Source: Clostridiales bacterium (lineage in GTDB: Bacteria > Bacillota > Clostridia > Lachnospirales > Lachnospiraceae). From it: a stretch of 50,713 nucleotides of DNA. The notes beneath the pieces were generated by a model. The model had not been told where the DNA came from. It made no database searches and saw nothing but the letters and a program-made list of their open reading frames with translations. Below are positions 8,812 through 17,120 of this stretch, one piece after another. The stretch spans positions 1 through 50,713 of the forward strand of contig JAAYNW010000058.1 of assembly GCA_012520655.1 (NCBI GenBank), read 5' to 3'. Positions within the stretch are counted from its first letter, which is position 1. Every line of letters begins with the position of its first letter. A program made the translations under genes and the position numbers.

Positions 8812-10215
8812 CTATTTCTTCTCCTTTTTATCTTTTTCATCATCTGAAAAATCTTCTTGTTTCGGTTCTTTAATCTTCGTTACCAGAACGCTGGAAATCA
8901 TTTTGCTTTCCACAGACAATATTTTAAAATTATATCCGTCTACGTCAATATCGAATTCTTCATCTTCCTCCGGAATCTTGTCCAGACGGGATATTAAGAA
9001 CCCGTTCAGCGTTTCAAAGTCCTCTTCTTCAAAAGAAATTCCGAATCTCTCCTCTAATTCCTCTAACGGTGTATGTCCGTCAATAATATACTCGTCTGCG
9101 TTACCCGTCTCTTCTATATATTCCTCATCCTCGTCATACTCATCCAGAATGTTGCCGACAATTTCTTCCAGAATATCTTCCATAGCCAATAACCCCGACG
9201 TTTGTCCATATTCATCCACAACAATTACCATCTGGGTTTTTGTAGACTGCATCATCCGAAACAGATCATCGATGTTCTTGGTCGTCGGAATAAATACCGG
9301 TGTCCGCAAAAGTCCTTCAATTTCTTTAATCGGAAGATTGGCCTGAGCATCCGCATTATGCAACCTCATTGCATCACGCATATGCACGATTCCGATAATG
9401 TGATCAATATTTTCTTCATATACAGGGAATCGGCTATTGTTGGCATTCATCATAAAACTAATCGCTTCTTTTAAAGACATTGTGCCTTCTACCGCTACTA
9501 TATTCTTCCTGTGCGTCATAATTTCCTGTGCTTCCGTATCTCCGAATTCGAAAATATTGGTAATCATCTCCGCTTCCGTTTCCTGCAAAACTCCCTGCTC
9601 ATGCCCTTCGTTTACCATAGATATGATTTCTTCTTCGGTCACGTCGGTTGCATCTTTATCTTCTTTTAACCCAAACAACCGCAGGATTCCACCTGCGGTT
9701 AGGGTTGCAAGCCCCGTAAACGGCGACAACGCCCCTGTTACATAATAAACCGGATTGATAAAAAAATATGCCCACTTCTCAGGATATCTCGCGGCCAGCT
9801 TCTTAGGAAGCAATACACCAAACGTCAGCAATATGTAAATCAACGCCGCTGCCGTCAGGATAAGCGATACTGCACCCGCAACCTCTGCTCCGAACATATG
9901 AAACTTTGATGATTCGTTTCCAAGAAAGGAATCCATGAACCTGCGGATGCCCTGTAGCCATATTCTAAGATAAATACCTCCCATGAGTATGTGAATCAGT
10001 ATAGATGCCACTTGCACCGTGTTCACATACTTCGCAGGATTAGCAATAATTGAGCGTAAGCGTTCTGATTTCTTGTCCTTACCATCTTTCGCCCTTTTCT
10101 CTACATCCTTTATATTCAGGCAATGAATTGCCGAGCCGAATCCATAAAAAAACACATCGATTAATAACAATACGACAAAAAAAATTATACTGGCAGTAGG
10201 CCCATCGTCGTCCAT
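8812..10215 (-). CDS. CNNM/CBS-pair/CorC_HlyC transporter-associated protein (hemolysin family)
   Basis: Membrane protein of the CNNM/CorC family, related to Mg2+ and Co2+ export proteins; many are mislabelled hemolysins. The 467 residues show an N-terminal CNNM (DUF21) membrane domain (about 1-180, with segments starting IIFFVVLLLIDVFFYGFG), then two CBS motifs (about 205-330, including EIMTHRKNIVAVEG and MVIVVDEYGQTSGLLAMEDI), and a C-terminal CorC_HlyC domain with the usual acidic GHTPLEELEERFGI start. The tail is highly charged. Its own promoter lies upstream (10256-10284) and yebC follows without a gap. The transported ion cannot be told from the sequence. Confidence 0.9.
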   Translation of the reverse strand: MDDDGPTASIIFFVVLLLIDVFFYGFGSAIHCLNIKDVEKRAKDGKDKKSERLRSIIANPAKYVNTVQVASILIHILMGGIYLRIWLQGIRRFMDSFLGNESSKFHMFGAEVAGAVSLILTAAALIYILLTFGVLLPKKLAARYPEKWAYFFINPVYYVTGALSPFTGLATLTAGGILRLFGLKEDKDATDVTEEEIISMVNEGHEQGVLQETEAEMITNIFEFGDTEAQEIMTHRKNIVAVEGTMSLKEAISFMMNANNSRFPVYEENIDHIIGIVHMRDAMRLHNADAQANLPIKEIEGLLRTPVFIPTTKNIDDLFRMMQSTKTQMVIVVDEYGQTSGLLAMEDILEEIVGNILDEYDEDEEYIEETGNADEYIIDGHTPLEELEERFGISFEEEDFETLNGFLISRLDKIPEEDEEFDIDVDGYNFKILSVESKMISSVLVTKIKEPKQEDFSDDEKDKKEKK

Positions 10216-10255
10216 ATTTCCATCTCCTTTTGTACTTTATAAAATATCACACTAA

Positions 10256-10284
10256 ACTATATCATTTTACTTTCTTATCGTCAA
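10256..10284 (-). promoter_or_regulatory. Sigma-A promoter of the CNNM-yebC run
   Basis: Minus strand: TTGACG (10279-10284), 17-base spacer, TATAGT (10256-10261). It lies between the mazF stop at 10299 and the start at 10215, and separates the mazF unit from the downstream genes. Confidence 0.75.
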
Positions 10285-10298
10285 GTTCAAGCCCTGTC

Positions 10299-10640
10299 TT
10301 ATGTATTTAATTCGAGGCTGATAAGAAGTCCCTGATTTACTTTCTCCATAATCTCACCATCCAAATGGCATACTTTATCTTTCAGCCTTTTCTTATCTAT
10401 CGTTCTTAGCTGTTCCAATAAAATTACCGAGTCTTTCATCATATCACATTTTTCAGCATTCAGTTCAATATGTGTGGGCAATTTCGCCTTATTCATCTTG
10501 GAAGTAATCGCCGCACAAATTACGGTTGGACTATACTTATTCCCTATATCGTTCTGTATAATAAGTACCGGTCTCACCCCGCCTTGTTCCGAACCAAGCA
10601 CCGGCCGTAAGTCCGCATAATATATGTCTCCACGCTTCAT
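10299..10640 (-). CDS. mazF: MazF/PemK-type endoribonuclease (EndoA-like), no MazE seen
   Basis: Sequence-specific mRNA interferase of the MazF/PemK fold. The N-terminus [11 protein letters not shown] is diagnostic, followed by [15 protein letters not shown] with the catalytic Arg of the family and a conserved Thr/Ser in ICAAITSKM. The 113 residues match EndoA of Bacillus (about 116). I chose the ATG at 10640, with AAGGG eight bases upstream, over a GTG at 10649 that overlaps the ribosome site. It follows alr by 85 bases, the order found in Bacillus (alr-ndoAI-ndoA), but that gap has no room for a normal MazE antitoxin and no antitoxin frame is visible. An inverted repeat at 10670-10702 lies in the leader. 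Confidence 0.9.
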   Translation of the reverse strand: MKRGDIYYADLRPVLGSEQGGVRPVLIIQNDIGNKYSPTVICAAITSKMNKAKLPTHIELNAEKCDMMKDSVILLEQLRTIDKKRLKDKVCHLDGEIMEKVNQGLLISLELNT

Positions 10641-10669
10641 TATTCTCACCCTTCATTTAAACTTCTATA

Positions 10670-10702
10670 TGGCAAACCTATTTATAGGTTAAATTATTGC
10701 CA
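10670..10702 (-). promoter_or_regulatory. Inverted repeat in the alr-mazF gap (operator or RNA hairpin)
   Basis: A perfect 7-base inverted repeat with a 2-base centre (AACCTAT 10675-10681, ATAGGTT 10684-10690) is flanked by TGGCA (10670-10674) and TGCCA (10698-10702), which could extend the stem across an asymmetric bulge. It lies about 30 bases before the mazF start. There is no T-run, so it does not look like a simple terminator. Confidence 0.5.
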
Positions 10703-10725
10703 GTTTATCTGAAGGTATTCAATTA

Positions 10726-11943
10726 TTACTCGAAATCGAGAAAATAATCCTTTGTTAAAACGACTTTCCCTTCTTTTAAATAAGTTCTTGGTACTCTTTT
10801 GCCAATTAAGCAGGCAAGCTCATAATTAAATCTTCCGGATAACCCTCCCAGCTGTTCCATCGTAATACGCTCCCCACCGTCATTCCCTATCAAAGTCACT
10901 TCATCGCCTTCTTCCGCTTCCGGAATATCCGTTACATCTACCATAAACTGATCCATACAAATACGCCCGATAATCGGAGCCTTCCGACCCCTTACCAAAA
11001 TATATCCTTTATTAGATAATCCTCTTGGATAACCGTCCCCATATCCGACAGGTATGGTAGCTATTCTCGTGTTTCTTTTCGTTACAAAGGTTCCTCCATA
11101 GCTAACCGGAGTTCCGGCTTTTGCTTCCTTTATATATACGATGCGGCTTTTTAATTCCATCGCCGGAATGAGGCGGACAATATCCCGCTCCACTTCGTCC
11201 GAGGGCCACAAGCCGTATAAGGTAATTCCGGCACGAACCACATTCATATTTGCTTCCTTCAGTCCGATGATTCCCGCACTGTTCGAGCAATGGCATACCG
11301 GTATTTCATACCCCGTTTCCTTATTTATTTTTTCTATAAACTCTTTAAATATATTCATTTGCCGCATAGCTGCCGCTTTATCTGTTTCATCTGCTCTGGC
11401 AAAATGCGTAAATATCCCTTCTATTTCTATTTCCGGTATAAGCAGCACTTTCTTTATGAATGCAAGGCCTTCCTCGTCGGGAGAGATTCCTATTCTGGAC
11501 ATTCCTGTGTCCACCTTAATATGAACTTTCGCACGGATCTCTTTGGATTTCGGAACATTTTCTCTTCTCGCTTTATTTATTTTCTGAACGCAAAGCGATA
11601 GCTGCTCAACCGTATCAAGGCGAAATACCGCCGGTGTAATGTCTTCTTTTATTAACTTTTCATAGCAATAGGGAAACGTATAGCCCAATATTAAAATCGG
11701 CTTTTTTATTCCGCTATGCCGCAATGTGGAAGCTTCTTCTACCGTTGCCGTCGCAAACCCGAATATATAATCCAGAGGCTCCAGCTCTCTCGCTATCGGC
11801 ACGGCTCCATGCCCGTAGCCATCCGCTTTAATAACTCCTATAATTTTCGTGTTCGGTGCAATATTGGCCTTCATATGATCCATATTGGAATGTATGGCAT
11901 CCAAATTCACCGATGCACATACCCTGCTGTATTTTTCTATCAT
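10726..11943 (-). CDS. alr: Alanine racemase
   Basis: PLP enzyme that interconverts L- and D-alanine for peptidoglycan. The 405 residues fit the family (about 370-400, slightly long). The PLP Lys39 lies in VIKADGYGHG, and the second catalytic residue, Tyr, lies in VSYGGTF. GRICMDQFMVDVTD and the C-terminal beta domain are present. The start ATG overlaps the nnr stop by four bases (ATGA type), with AAGGG eight bases upstream inside nnr, so the two are translationally coupled. mazF lies downstream. The nnr-alr-mazF grouping is common in Firmicutes. Confidence 0.96.
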   Translation of the reverse strand: MIEKYSRVCASVNLDAIHSNMDHMKANIAPNTKIIGVIKADGYGHGAVPIARELEPLDYIFGFATATVEEASTLRHSGIKKPILILGYTFPYCYEKLIKEDITPAVFRLDTVEQLSLCVQKINKARRENVPKSKEIRAKVHIKVDTGMSRIGISPDEEGLAFIKKVLLIPEIEIEGIFTHFARADETDKAAAMRQMNIFKEFIEKINKETGYEIPVCHCSNSAGIIGLKEANMNVVRAGITLYGLWPSDEVERDIVRLIPAMELKSRIVYIKEAKAGTPVSYGGTFVTKRNTRIATIPVGYGDGYPRGLSNKGYILVRGRKAPIIGRICMDQFMVDVTDIPEAEEGDEVTLIGNDGGERITMEQLGGLSGRFNYELACLIGKRVPRTYLKEGKVVLTKDYFLDFE

Positions 11944-13502
11944 CTTCGTTTCCCTTCATCGCTTAAAATGTACTTTAACTGTTCTGTCAAATCACCGGCT
12001 ATTACCGCATAACGTCCTGTTTCCGACGCCGCACGCTCGCCCAGAATTCCATGGATATACACGCCTGCAATTGCTGCTTCCCTGCCGTCCATTCCCTGTG
12101 CCAGAAGTCCGCCTTCAATACCCGCCAGTACATCTCCCGAACCTGCGGTTGCCATACCGTCATTGCCCGTTGTATTCAGGTATATGTTATTTTCTTTGTA
12201 AGAAGCTACTGCAGTTCTCGCATCTTTACATATCACAGTGCAACATAACCGTTCCGCCAGTTCCTTGGCTTTATTAAATACGTCTCTCTTAACATCCGTC
12301 GGCGTGCATCCGTAAAGCCTTGCAAACTCAACGATATGAGGGGTTATAATAATCTGCCTGCCTTCCTTTGAACCTGTGCTTCGCAGTTTCTCTTGAAATT
12401 CTGCCGATTCTGCCAGTATATTCAATCCGTCCGCATCTATGACAAGGGGCTTTAAGGATTCCTGTATGACATATTTAAGCATGCGGCAAGAAATCCTACT
12501 CTTTCCTAATCCCGGGCCAATAACAATACAATCTGCCCACTTTACGCTCTCTTCCAAATCTTTTGCGAACGCTTCTCCGGCTGTTTCCTGTTCTGAAGCA
12601 GCATAGGTCACAAGTAATGCTTCAGGCAAATTCTTCTGTATGATTTCCCTGTTTTCTTCCGAGGTAACAACCTTTACCATGCCCGCACCAATCCTGTATG
12701 CACTTCTCGCGCACAGTTCACAAGCACCGCTCATATTTTTACTTCCTGCAATAACGAGGACCTTGCCGAACGTTCCTTTATTTCCCCCCCGGTTTCTCTC
12801 CGGCATCAACTCCGCTATTCGGCTTTTATATACATCTGCGTAAGAATATATTCTCGGTGCTTCCGCCAGAAAGCTTTCTGCCGTAATCCCTATATCCTTG
12901 CACACCACTTCACCGCAGTATTCACATCCCGGATACAGAACATGCCCCAGCTTCTCATATGCGAAAGTAACGGTAATATCCGCCTTTACCGCTGTTTTCA
13001 TCACTTCGCCCGTATCGGCGCTTATGCCTGACGGAATATCTACCGCAAAGACAAAACCGCATAAATCATTCATCGCTTCAATACATTGCGCATATATTCC
13101 TTTCACGTCTCTCGACAAGCCGATTCCGAATAATGCATCTATGATAATATCATATTCCTTATTTTCAATTTTGCTTTGCACCGGACATCCATATTTTTCA
13201 ATTATATCGAGCTGTTTGCTCGTCTCTGCACTACACTTGGACTTGTCTCCTGTAAGAACAAAGTCCACCGCATATCCGCGCAACTTCAATACTCGTCCGA
13301 TTGCGATTCCATCGCCTCCGTTATTGCCGCCACCGGCGACAACAAGCGCTCTGCTTCCCGGTTCGAATCTCTTCTCAATCTCTTCAATGACCCCAAGAGC
13401 CGCACGTTCCATAAGCACTAGCGAAGGTACTCCATAATGATTAATTGTAACCGAATCATATCTTTTCATTTCTTTGGAGGATACAATATATTTTTTCTCC
13501 AT
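11940..13502 (-). CDS. nnr: Bifunctional NAD(P)H-hydrate epimerase / ADP-dependent NAD(P)H-hydrate dehydratase
   Basis: Metabolite-repair enzyme that restores damaged NADHX and NADPHX. The first ~220 residues form the YjeF_N epimerase domain (GGGNNGGDGIAIGR, DALFGIGLSR, VFAVDIPSGISADTG). The rest is the ribokinase-like dehydratase domain (NKGTFGKVLVIAGS, VIGPGLGKS, VIDADGLNIL, GNDGMATAGSGDVLAGI). The ATG at 13502 (520 residues; AGAGG with good spacing) is chosen over an in-frame GTG/ATG region further upstream that would add 20 residues outside the conserved domain. alr follows with a four-base overlap. A short hairpin (13554-13584) separates it from the upstream coiled-coil gene. Confidence 0.95.
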   Translation of the reverse strand: MEKKYIVSSKEMKRYDSVTINHYGVPSLVLMERAALGVIEEIEKRFEPGSRALVVAGGGNNGGDGIAIGRVLKLRGYAVDFVLTGDKSKCSAETSKQLDIIEKYGCPVQSKIENKEYDIIIDALFGIGLSRDVKGIYAQCIEAMNDLCGFVFAVDIPSGISADTGEVMKTAVKADITVTFAYEKLGHVLYPGCEYCGEVVCKDIGITAESFLAEAPRIYSYADVYKSRIAELMPERNRGGNKGTFGKVLVIAGSKNMSGACELCARSAYRIGAGMVKVVTSEENREIIQKNLPEALLVTYAASEQETAGEAFAKDLEESVKWADCIVIGPGLGKSRISCRMLKYVIQESLKPLVIDADGLNILAESAEFQEKLRSTGSKEGRQIIITPHIVEFARLYGCTPTDVKRDVFNKAKELAERLCCTVICKDARTAVASYKENNIYLNTTGNDGMATAGSGDVLAGIEGGLLAQGMDGREAAIAGVYIHGILGERAASETGRYAVIAGDLTEQLKYILSDEGKRR

Positions 13503-13553
13503 CTTTATACCTCTTCCTTTCGCTTCTCGCAAGGTACAAAAAACCATCAACAA

Positions 13554-13584
13554 ATGCGTCAAAAACTAAATCGTTCTGACGCAT
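13554..13584 (-). terminator. Possible weak terminator hairpin between the coiled-coil gene and nnr
   Basis: Perfect 8-base arms ATGCGTCA (13554-13561) and TGACGCAT (13577-13584) with a 15-base loop. On the minus strand the stem is followed by TTTGTTG, an interrupted T-run. It could attenuate rather than stop read-through from rex into nnr. Confidence 0.45.
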
Positions 13585-13597
13585 CCTCTTTTACTGC

Positions 13598-14290
13598 TTA
13601 TTCTCCCTTGTCCACTATTATCGTCTTCGTTAAAGCGGCTCCTTTTTTAGCCGCTCTTTCAGCATGTGCTTTTCTTCGTTCTTCCGGATTATACTTCATA
13701 TCGAAGATTTCTATTACTTCCGCTCCGAAAATATCGTGCATATAAGAATACAAATCGAAATTGGCCTTTTCGCTTTCTTCTTTATGAATCATATTTTTTT
13801 TGATTTCAACGCGAATTTCCTTTATCCATTCGTTAATCGCCTCTATCTCTCTCGTATTCTCGGCAATTCTCTTATAGCAGATGTCCATAGTATCGAGCAT
13901 CAGCTTATAATTTACGCTGTTAATCTCTTCGGGAAGAAGGCGCAGTTGATCCTGATACTCCTCCAATTTCTCATTGCATTCATTAATAAGGCGCCTATTC
14001 TCATCCAGTTTTCTCTCGGTCTTAACATCCGGATTATCTCTTAAGGATTCCGCCATATCCATAATCTCGCTCATCAGCTTCTTCTTTAAACGTCGGATGT
14101 CTTTAGATTCCGTGTTAAGCTTTCCCTGCAGCTTGATCAACTCATTCAGTTTTTCTTCATTGCGCTTGATTTCCCCGGAAATCTCCGTTTGCGCCTGCGT
14201 AAAAAGTTGATGCCATTTATTATCCAGCGTAAGAAGCGGTATCGTCTTTCCCGCCAGCGCCGCTTTAAATACTTCAACCGAACGTGCCAT
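13598..14290 (-). CDS. Coiled-coil protein of unknown function coupled to rex
   Basis: I do not recognise this family. The protein has 230 residues, no signal peptide and no membrane helix. Residues ~30-180 are a long charged heptad-rich helix region typical of a coiled coil (SGEIKRNEEKLNELIKLQGK and later stretches). The first 30 residues (MARSVEVFKAALAGKTIPLL) look globular and the tail is basic, with AERAAKKGAALTKTIIVD. The ATG at 14290 is preferred over a GTG at 14299 because of AGAGG at good spacing; that site overlaps the rex stop codon, so translation is probably coupled to rex. A role linked to redox state is only suggested by position. Confidence 0.75.
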   Translation of the reverse strand: MARSVEVFKAALAGKTIPLLTLDNKWHQLFTQAQTEISGEIKRNEEKLNELIKLQGKLNTESKDIRRLKKKLMSEIMDMAESLRDNPDVKTERKLDENRRLINECNEKLEEYQDQLRLLPEEINSVNYKLMLDTMDICYKRIAENTREIEAINEWIKEIRVEIKKNMIHKEESEKANFDLYSYMHDIFGAEVIEIFDMKYNPEERRKAHAERAAKKGAALTKTIIVDKGE

Positions 14291-14301
14291 GCCCCTCACC
14301 T

Positions 14302-14946
14302 CTATTTTGCACTATCTATTTCAAACCGACTGATGTTATAAGATAATTTCATCAAGCTATCCGACAAGTGGACATTCTCCACCTGAATATTTTCCGGAAC
14401 ATTCAGATCCACATGGGCAAAGTTCCAGATACCCTTGATTCCGTACTCAACAAGCTGTTCCGCTACCGTAACCGCTTCCGCCTTCGGTATGGTAAGAACC
14501 GCAATATCTATATTATTCTCTTTCACGAACACTTCCATATTCTCCATCGGCTGTACCTCGATACCGCGTATCTTCTTGCCGTAAAGTTTTGGATTATTGT
14601 CAAAAAGACCACGAAACAAAAAGCCTCGCCGCTCAAAATTAACATAATTGGCAAGTGCCTGCCCAAGATTGCCTGCTCCGATAATAATCAGATGATGCGT
14701 TCTGTCAAGCCCCAATATTTTTCCTATTTCATGATAAAGGAATTCAACATTGTATCCATATCCCTGCTGTCCGAATCCGCCGAAATTATTGAAATCCTGT
14801 CTGATCTGCGAAGCAGTCACCTTCATGATATCACTCAGTTCCTGCGAAGAAACCCGCTCGATTCCCGCATCCCTAAGCTCACTCAGATATCTGAAATATC
14901 TGGGTAAACGACTTATAACCGCCTGAGAAATTTCTTTTTCTTCCAC
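14302..14946 (-). CDS. rex: Redox-sensing transcriptional repressor Rex
   Basis: DNA-binding sensor of the NADH/NAD+ ratio that represses fermentation and energy genes. The 214 residues match the family. The N-terminal winged helix contains ISRLPRYFRYLSEL and SSQELSDIMKVTASQIRQDF. The Rossmann domain has IIIGAGNLGQALANY (glycines from about residue 90) followed by the FDNNPKLYGKKIRG region. A near-perfect promoter lies upstream, overlapping a possible Rex site (autoregulation, inferred). The gene is divergent from an ABC-F ATPase gene; rex also lies close to an ABC-F gene (ydiF) in Bacillus subtilis. Confidence 0.96.
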   Translation of the reverse strand: MEEKEISQAVISRLPRYFRYLSELRDAGIERVSSQELSDIMKVTASQIRQDFNNFGGFGQQGYGYNVEFLYHEIGKILGLDRTHHLIIIGAGNLGQALANYVNFERRGFLFRGLFDNNPKLYGKKIRGIEVQPMENMEVFVKENNIDIAVLTIPKAEAVTVAEQLVEYGIKGIWNFAHVDLNVPENIQVENVHLSDSLMKLSYNISRFEIDSAK

Positions 14947-14977
14947 AATATTTCCCCCTATCCAATAGTTATCTTCT

Positions 14978-15006
14978 ATTATATAAAACTGTTAAAATAA
15001 TGTCAA
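14978..15006 (-). promoter_or_regulatory. Sigma-A promoter of rex
   Basis: Minus strand: TTGACA (15001-15006), exact 17-base spacer, TATAAT (14978-14983). Both hexamers are consensus. Confidence 0.85.
14989..15006. promoter_or_regulatory. Possible Rex operator
   Basis: CTGTTAAAATAATGTCAA resembles the clostridial Rex site TTGTTAANNNNTTAACAA: six of seven match in the left half and four of seven in the right. It overlaps the rex -35 box and spacer, where a bound repressor would block transcription. The match is imperfect. Confidence 0.45.
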
Positions 15007-15010
15007 TGAA

Positions 15011-15039
15011 TTGACAGAGTCTTTTATCCTATGTAAAAT
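15011..15039 (+). promoter_or_regulatory. Sigma-A promoter of the ABC-F gene
   Basis: TTGACA (15011-15016), 17-base spacer, TAAAAT (15034-15039). Its -35 box is only four bases from the rex -35 box on the other strand; together they form the palindrome TGTCAAT-GA-ATTGACA (15001-15016). Confidence 0.8.
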
Positions 15040-15089
15040 AAATGCTGTGTCATTTCCTATCGGGCACCTTTTATACAAGGAGTTAAATT

Positions 15090-17006
15090 ATGATTTTATC
15101 CTGTCAGAACATAAGCAAAGCATTTAATGAAAAAAGTATATTAAAAAATATATCCTTTCATATAGAAGATTACGACAAAGCTGCAATTGTAGGAATCAAC
15201 GGTGCCGGGAAGACTACTCTGCTGCGGATTATCGTGGGTGAACTGCCCGCGGATGAAGGTATCGTCACTTTTTCCAAAGATAAGACCTTCGGCTATTTAT
15301 CGCAGCATCAGTCCGTAGACAGTTCCAACACTATTTATGATGAACTTCTGTCCGTCAAAAAGGACTTGATTCTTCTTGAAATGCAGCTTCGCCAAACAGA
15401 ACTTCAAATGAAAAGCTCCTCCGGAGAACAATTGGAAAAGCTGATGGAATCCTATTCTCTGCTTACCCACCGTTTTGAGTTAGGTGGTGGATACGCATAC
15501 CGCAGTGAACTCATCGGTGTCTTAAAAGGTCTCGGATTTCAAGAAAATGATTTTGATAAATCTGTTTCCACTCTCTCCGGCGGCCAGAAAACCCGCGTTG
15601 CTCTAGGCAAGCTTCTTCTCTTGAAACCTGACTTAATTTTGCTTGACGAACCTACCAACCATTTGGACATGTCTTCCATTACATGGTTGGAAACTTATCT
15701 GCTGAATTATAAGGGTGCGGTCATTATTGTATCTCATGACCGCTATTTTCTTGACAGAATTTCCAATAAAGTAATAGAAATCGACCAGACGAAATCCACT
15801 GTGTTCTCCGGCAATTACAGCGACTATGCGGTAAAGAAGGAACAGCTTCGGACTGCCGCGCTCAAAGCCTATATGAACCAACAACAGGAAATCAGACACC
15901 AAGAAGAGGTTATTCAAAAATTAAGATCCTTTAATCGGGAAAAATCGATTAAGCGTGCCGAAAGCCGCGAAAAGATGTTAGATAAAATAGAAGTCTTGGA
16001 AAAGCCTACGGAAGCTCCTTCCGACATGAACATTCGCTTGGAGCCTAAATGTATTAGCGGCAACGATGTTCTTTACGCGGAAAGCCTTTCCAAATCTTTT
16101 GGCGAGTTAAACCTCTTCGAAGGTATCGGTTTCGATATTAAACGCGGGGAACATGTTGCTATTATCGGAGATAACGGCACAGGAAAAACCACAATATTAA
16201 AAATAATTAACGGTCTGATTCCTGCCGACAGCGGTACTTTAAAAACCGGCAGCAACGTACATATCGGTTACTACGACCAAGAGCACAACGTACTACATAA
16301 GGAAAAGACATTATTTGAAGAAATTTCCGACGATTACCCGACTTTGAACAACACTGAAATCCGAAGCACTCTTGCAGCCTTTCTGTTTACGGGCGACGAT
16401 GTGTTCAAACGAATCTGTGATTTGAGCGGTGGGGAAAGAGGCCGTGTTTCTCTGGCCAAATTAATGTTGTCGGAATCCAATTTTCTGATTCTCGACGAGC
16501 CTACCAACCATCTGGATATTACGTCAAAAGAGATTCTTGAAGACGCTTTAAACAACTATACGGGGACGGTTCTTTACGTGTCCCATGACCGTTACTTTAT
16601 TAACAGAACCGCATCGCGCATTCTGGAATTATCAAACGGTACACTTATCAATTACCTCGGAAATTACGATTATTATTTGGAGAAAAAGGCTCAACTTACA
16701 TCTGCTTACGTTACCTCTGATGCCGACTCTTCTTCCTCGTATAACGTCTCCGTCTCTAAACAGGATTGGAGAGAACAAAAAGAACAGCAGGCAAAACAAC
16801 GGAAAAAGGAAAATGAGCTAAAACGTCTCGAGGATAAAATAGAAATGCTCGAATGCCGCAATGCGGAAATAGACGAGCTCATGGCTCAACCCGACATCTG
16901 TACAAACGTAACCAAGCTACAAGAGCTTTCCTCGGATAAAGAAAGGATTGCAGCACAGATAGAGCAGCTGATGAACCGTTGGGAGGAACTGGAATCCGAA
17001 GAATGA
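15090..17006 (+). CDS. ABC-F family ATPase (YdiF-like ribosome-associated)
   Basis: Soluble tandem ATP-binding protein of the ABC-F group, whose members act on the ribosome in translation control or antibiotic protection. The 638 residues hold two ABC domains without membrane segments. Domain 1 has Walker A GINGAGKTTLL, signature LSGGQKTRVALGKLL and Walker B LILLDEPTNHLD. Domain 2 has GDNGTGKTTIL, LSGGERGRVSLAKLM and FLILDEPTNHLD. The linker near residues 235-300 is helical and charged (the P-site tRNA interaction motif region), and the last ~85 residues form a coiled coil. AAGGAG lies upstream of the ATG. The position opposite rex matches the Bacillus ydiF region. A housekeeping rather than resistance role is likely but not proven. 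Confidence 0.93.
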   Translation: MILSCQNISKAFNEKSILKNISFHIEDYDKAAIVGINGAGKTTLLRIIVGELPADEGIVTFSKDKTFGYLSQHQSVDSSNTIYDELLSVKKDLILLEMQLRQTELQMKSSSGEQLEKLMESYSLLTHRFELGGGYAYRSELIGVLKGLGFQENDFDKSVSTLSGGQKTRVALGKLLLLKPDLILLDEPTNHLDMSSITWLETYLLNYKGAVIIVSHDRYFLDRISNKVIEIDQTKSTVFSGNYSDYAVKKEQLRTAALKAYMNQQQEIRHQEEVIQKLRSFNREKSIKRAESREKMLDKIEVLEKPTEAPSDMNIRLEPKCISGNDVLYAESLSKSFGELNLFEGIGFDIKRGEHVAIIGDNGTGKTTILKIINGLIPADSGTLKTGSNVHIGYYDQEHNVLHKEKTLFEEISDDYPTLNNTEIRSTLAAFLFTGDDVFKRICDLSGGERGRVSLAKLMLSESNFLILDEPTNHLDITSKEILEDALNNYTGTVLYVSHDRYFINRTASRILELSNGTLINYLGNYDYYLEKKAQLTSAYVTSDADSSSSYNVSVSKQDWREQKEQQAKQRKKENELKRLEDKIEMLECRNAEIDELMAQPDICTNVTKLQELSSDKERIAAQIEQLMNRWEELESEE

Positions 17007-17055
17007 ACATTTAAGCAGCACAAACAGAAAGGTGCGCCGCTAGGCATACCTACAT

Positions 17056-17092
17056 AAAAAGCCGTCATGCTTGTATAGCGTGACGGCTTTTT
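17056..17092. terminator. Bidirectional terminator between ABC-F gene and icd
   Basis: AAAAAGCCGTCA (17056-17067) and TGACGGCTTTTT (17081-17092) form a 12-pair stem flanked by A and T runs, so it works on both strands for these convergent genes. Confidence 0.9.
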
Positions 17093-17120
17093 ATCGAATT
17101 ATTTATATTATTTTTATATA

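Noticed and set aside
8600-9346. 248-codon plus-strand frame rich in Ser
   Set aside because: Antisense to yebC and the CNNM gene; the composition reflects the opposite strand's acidic residues.
10641-10725. A short antitoxin gene between alr and mazF
   Set aside because: Gap of 85 bases with no frame and ribosome site that could encode a MazE-like protein.
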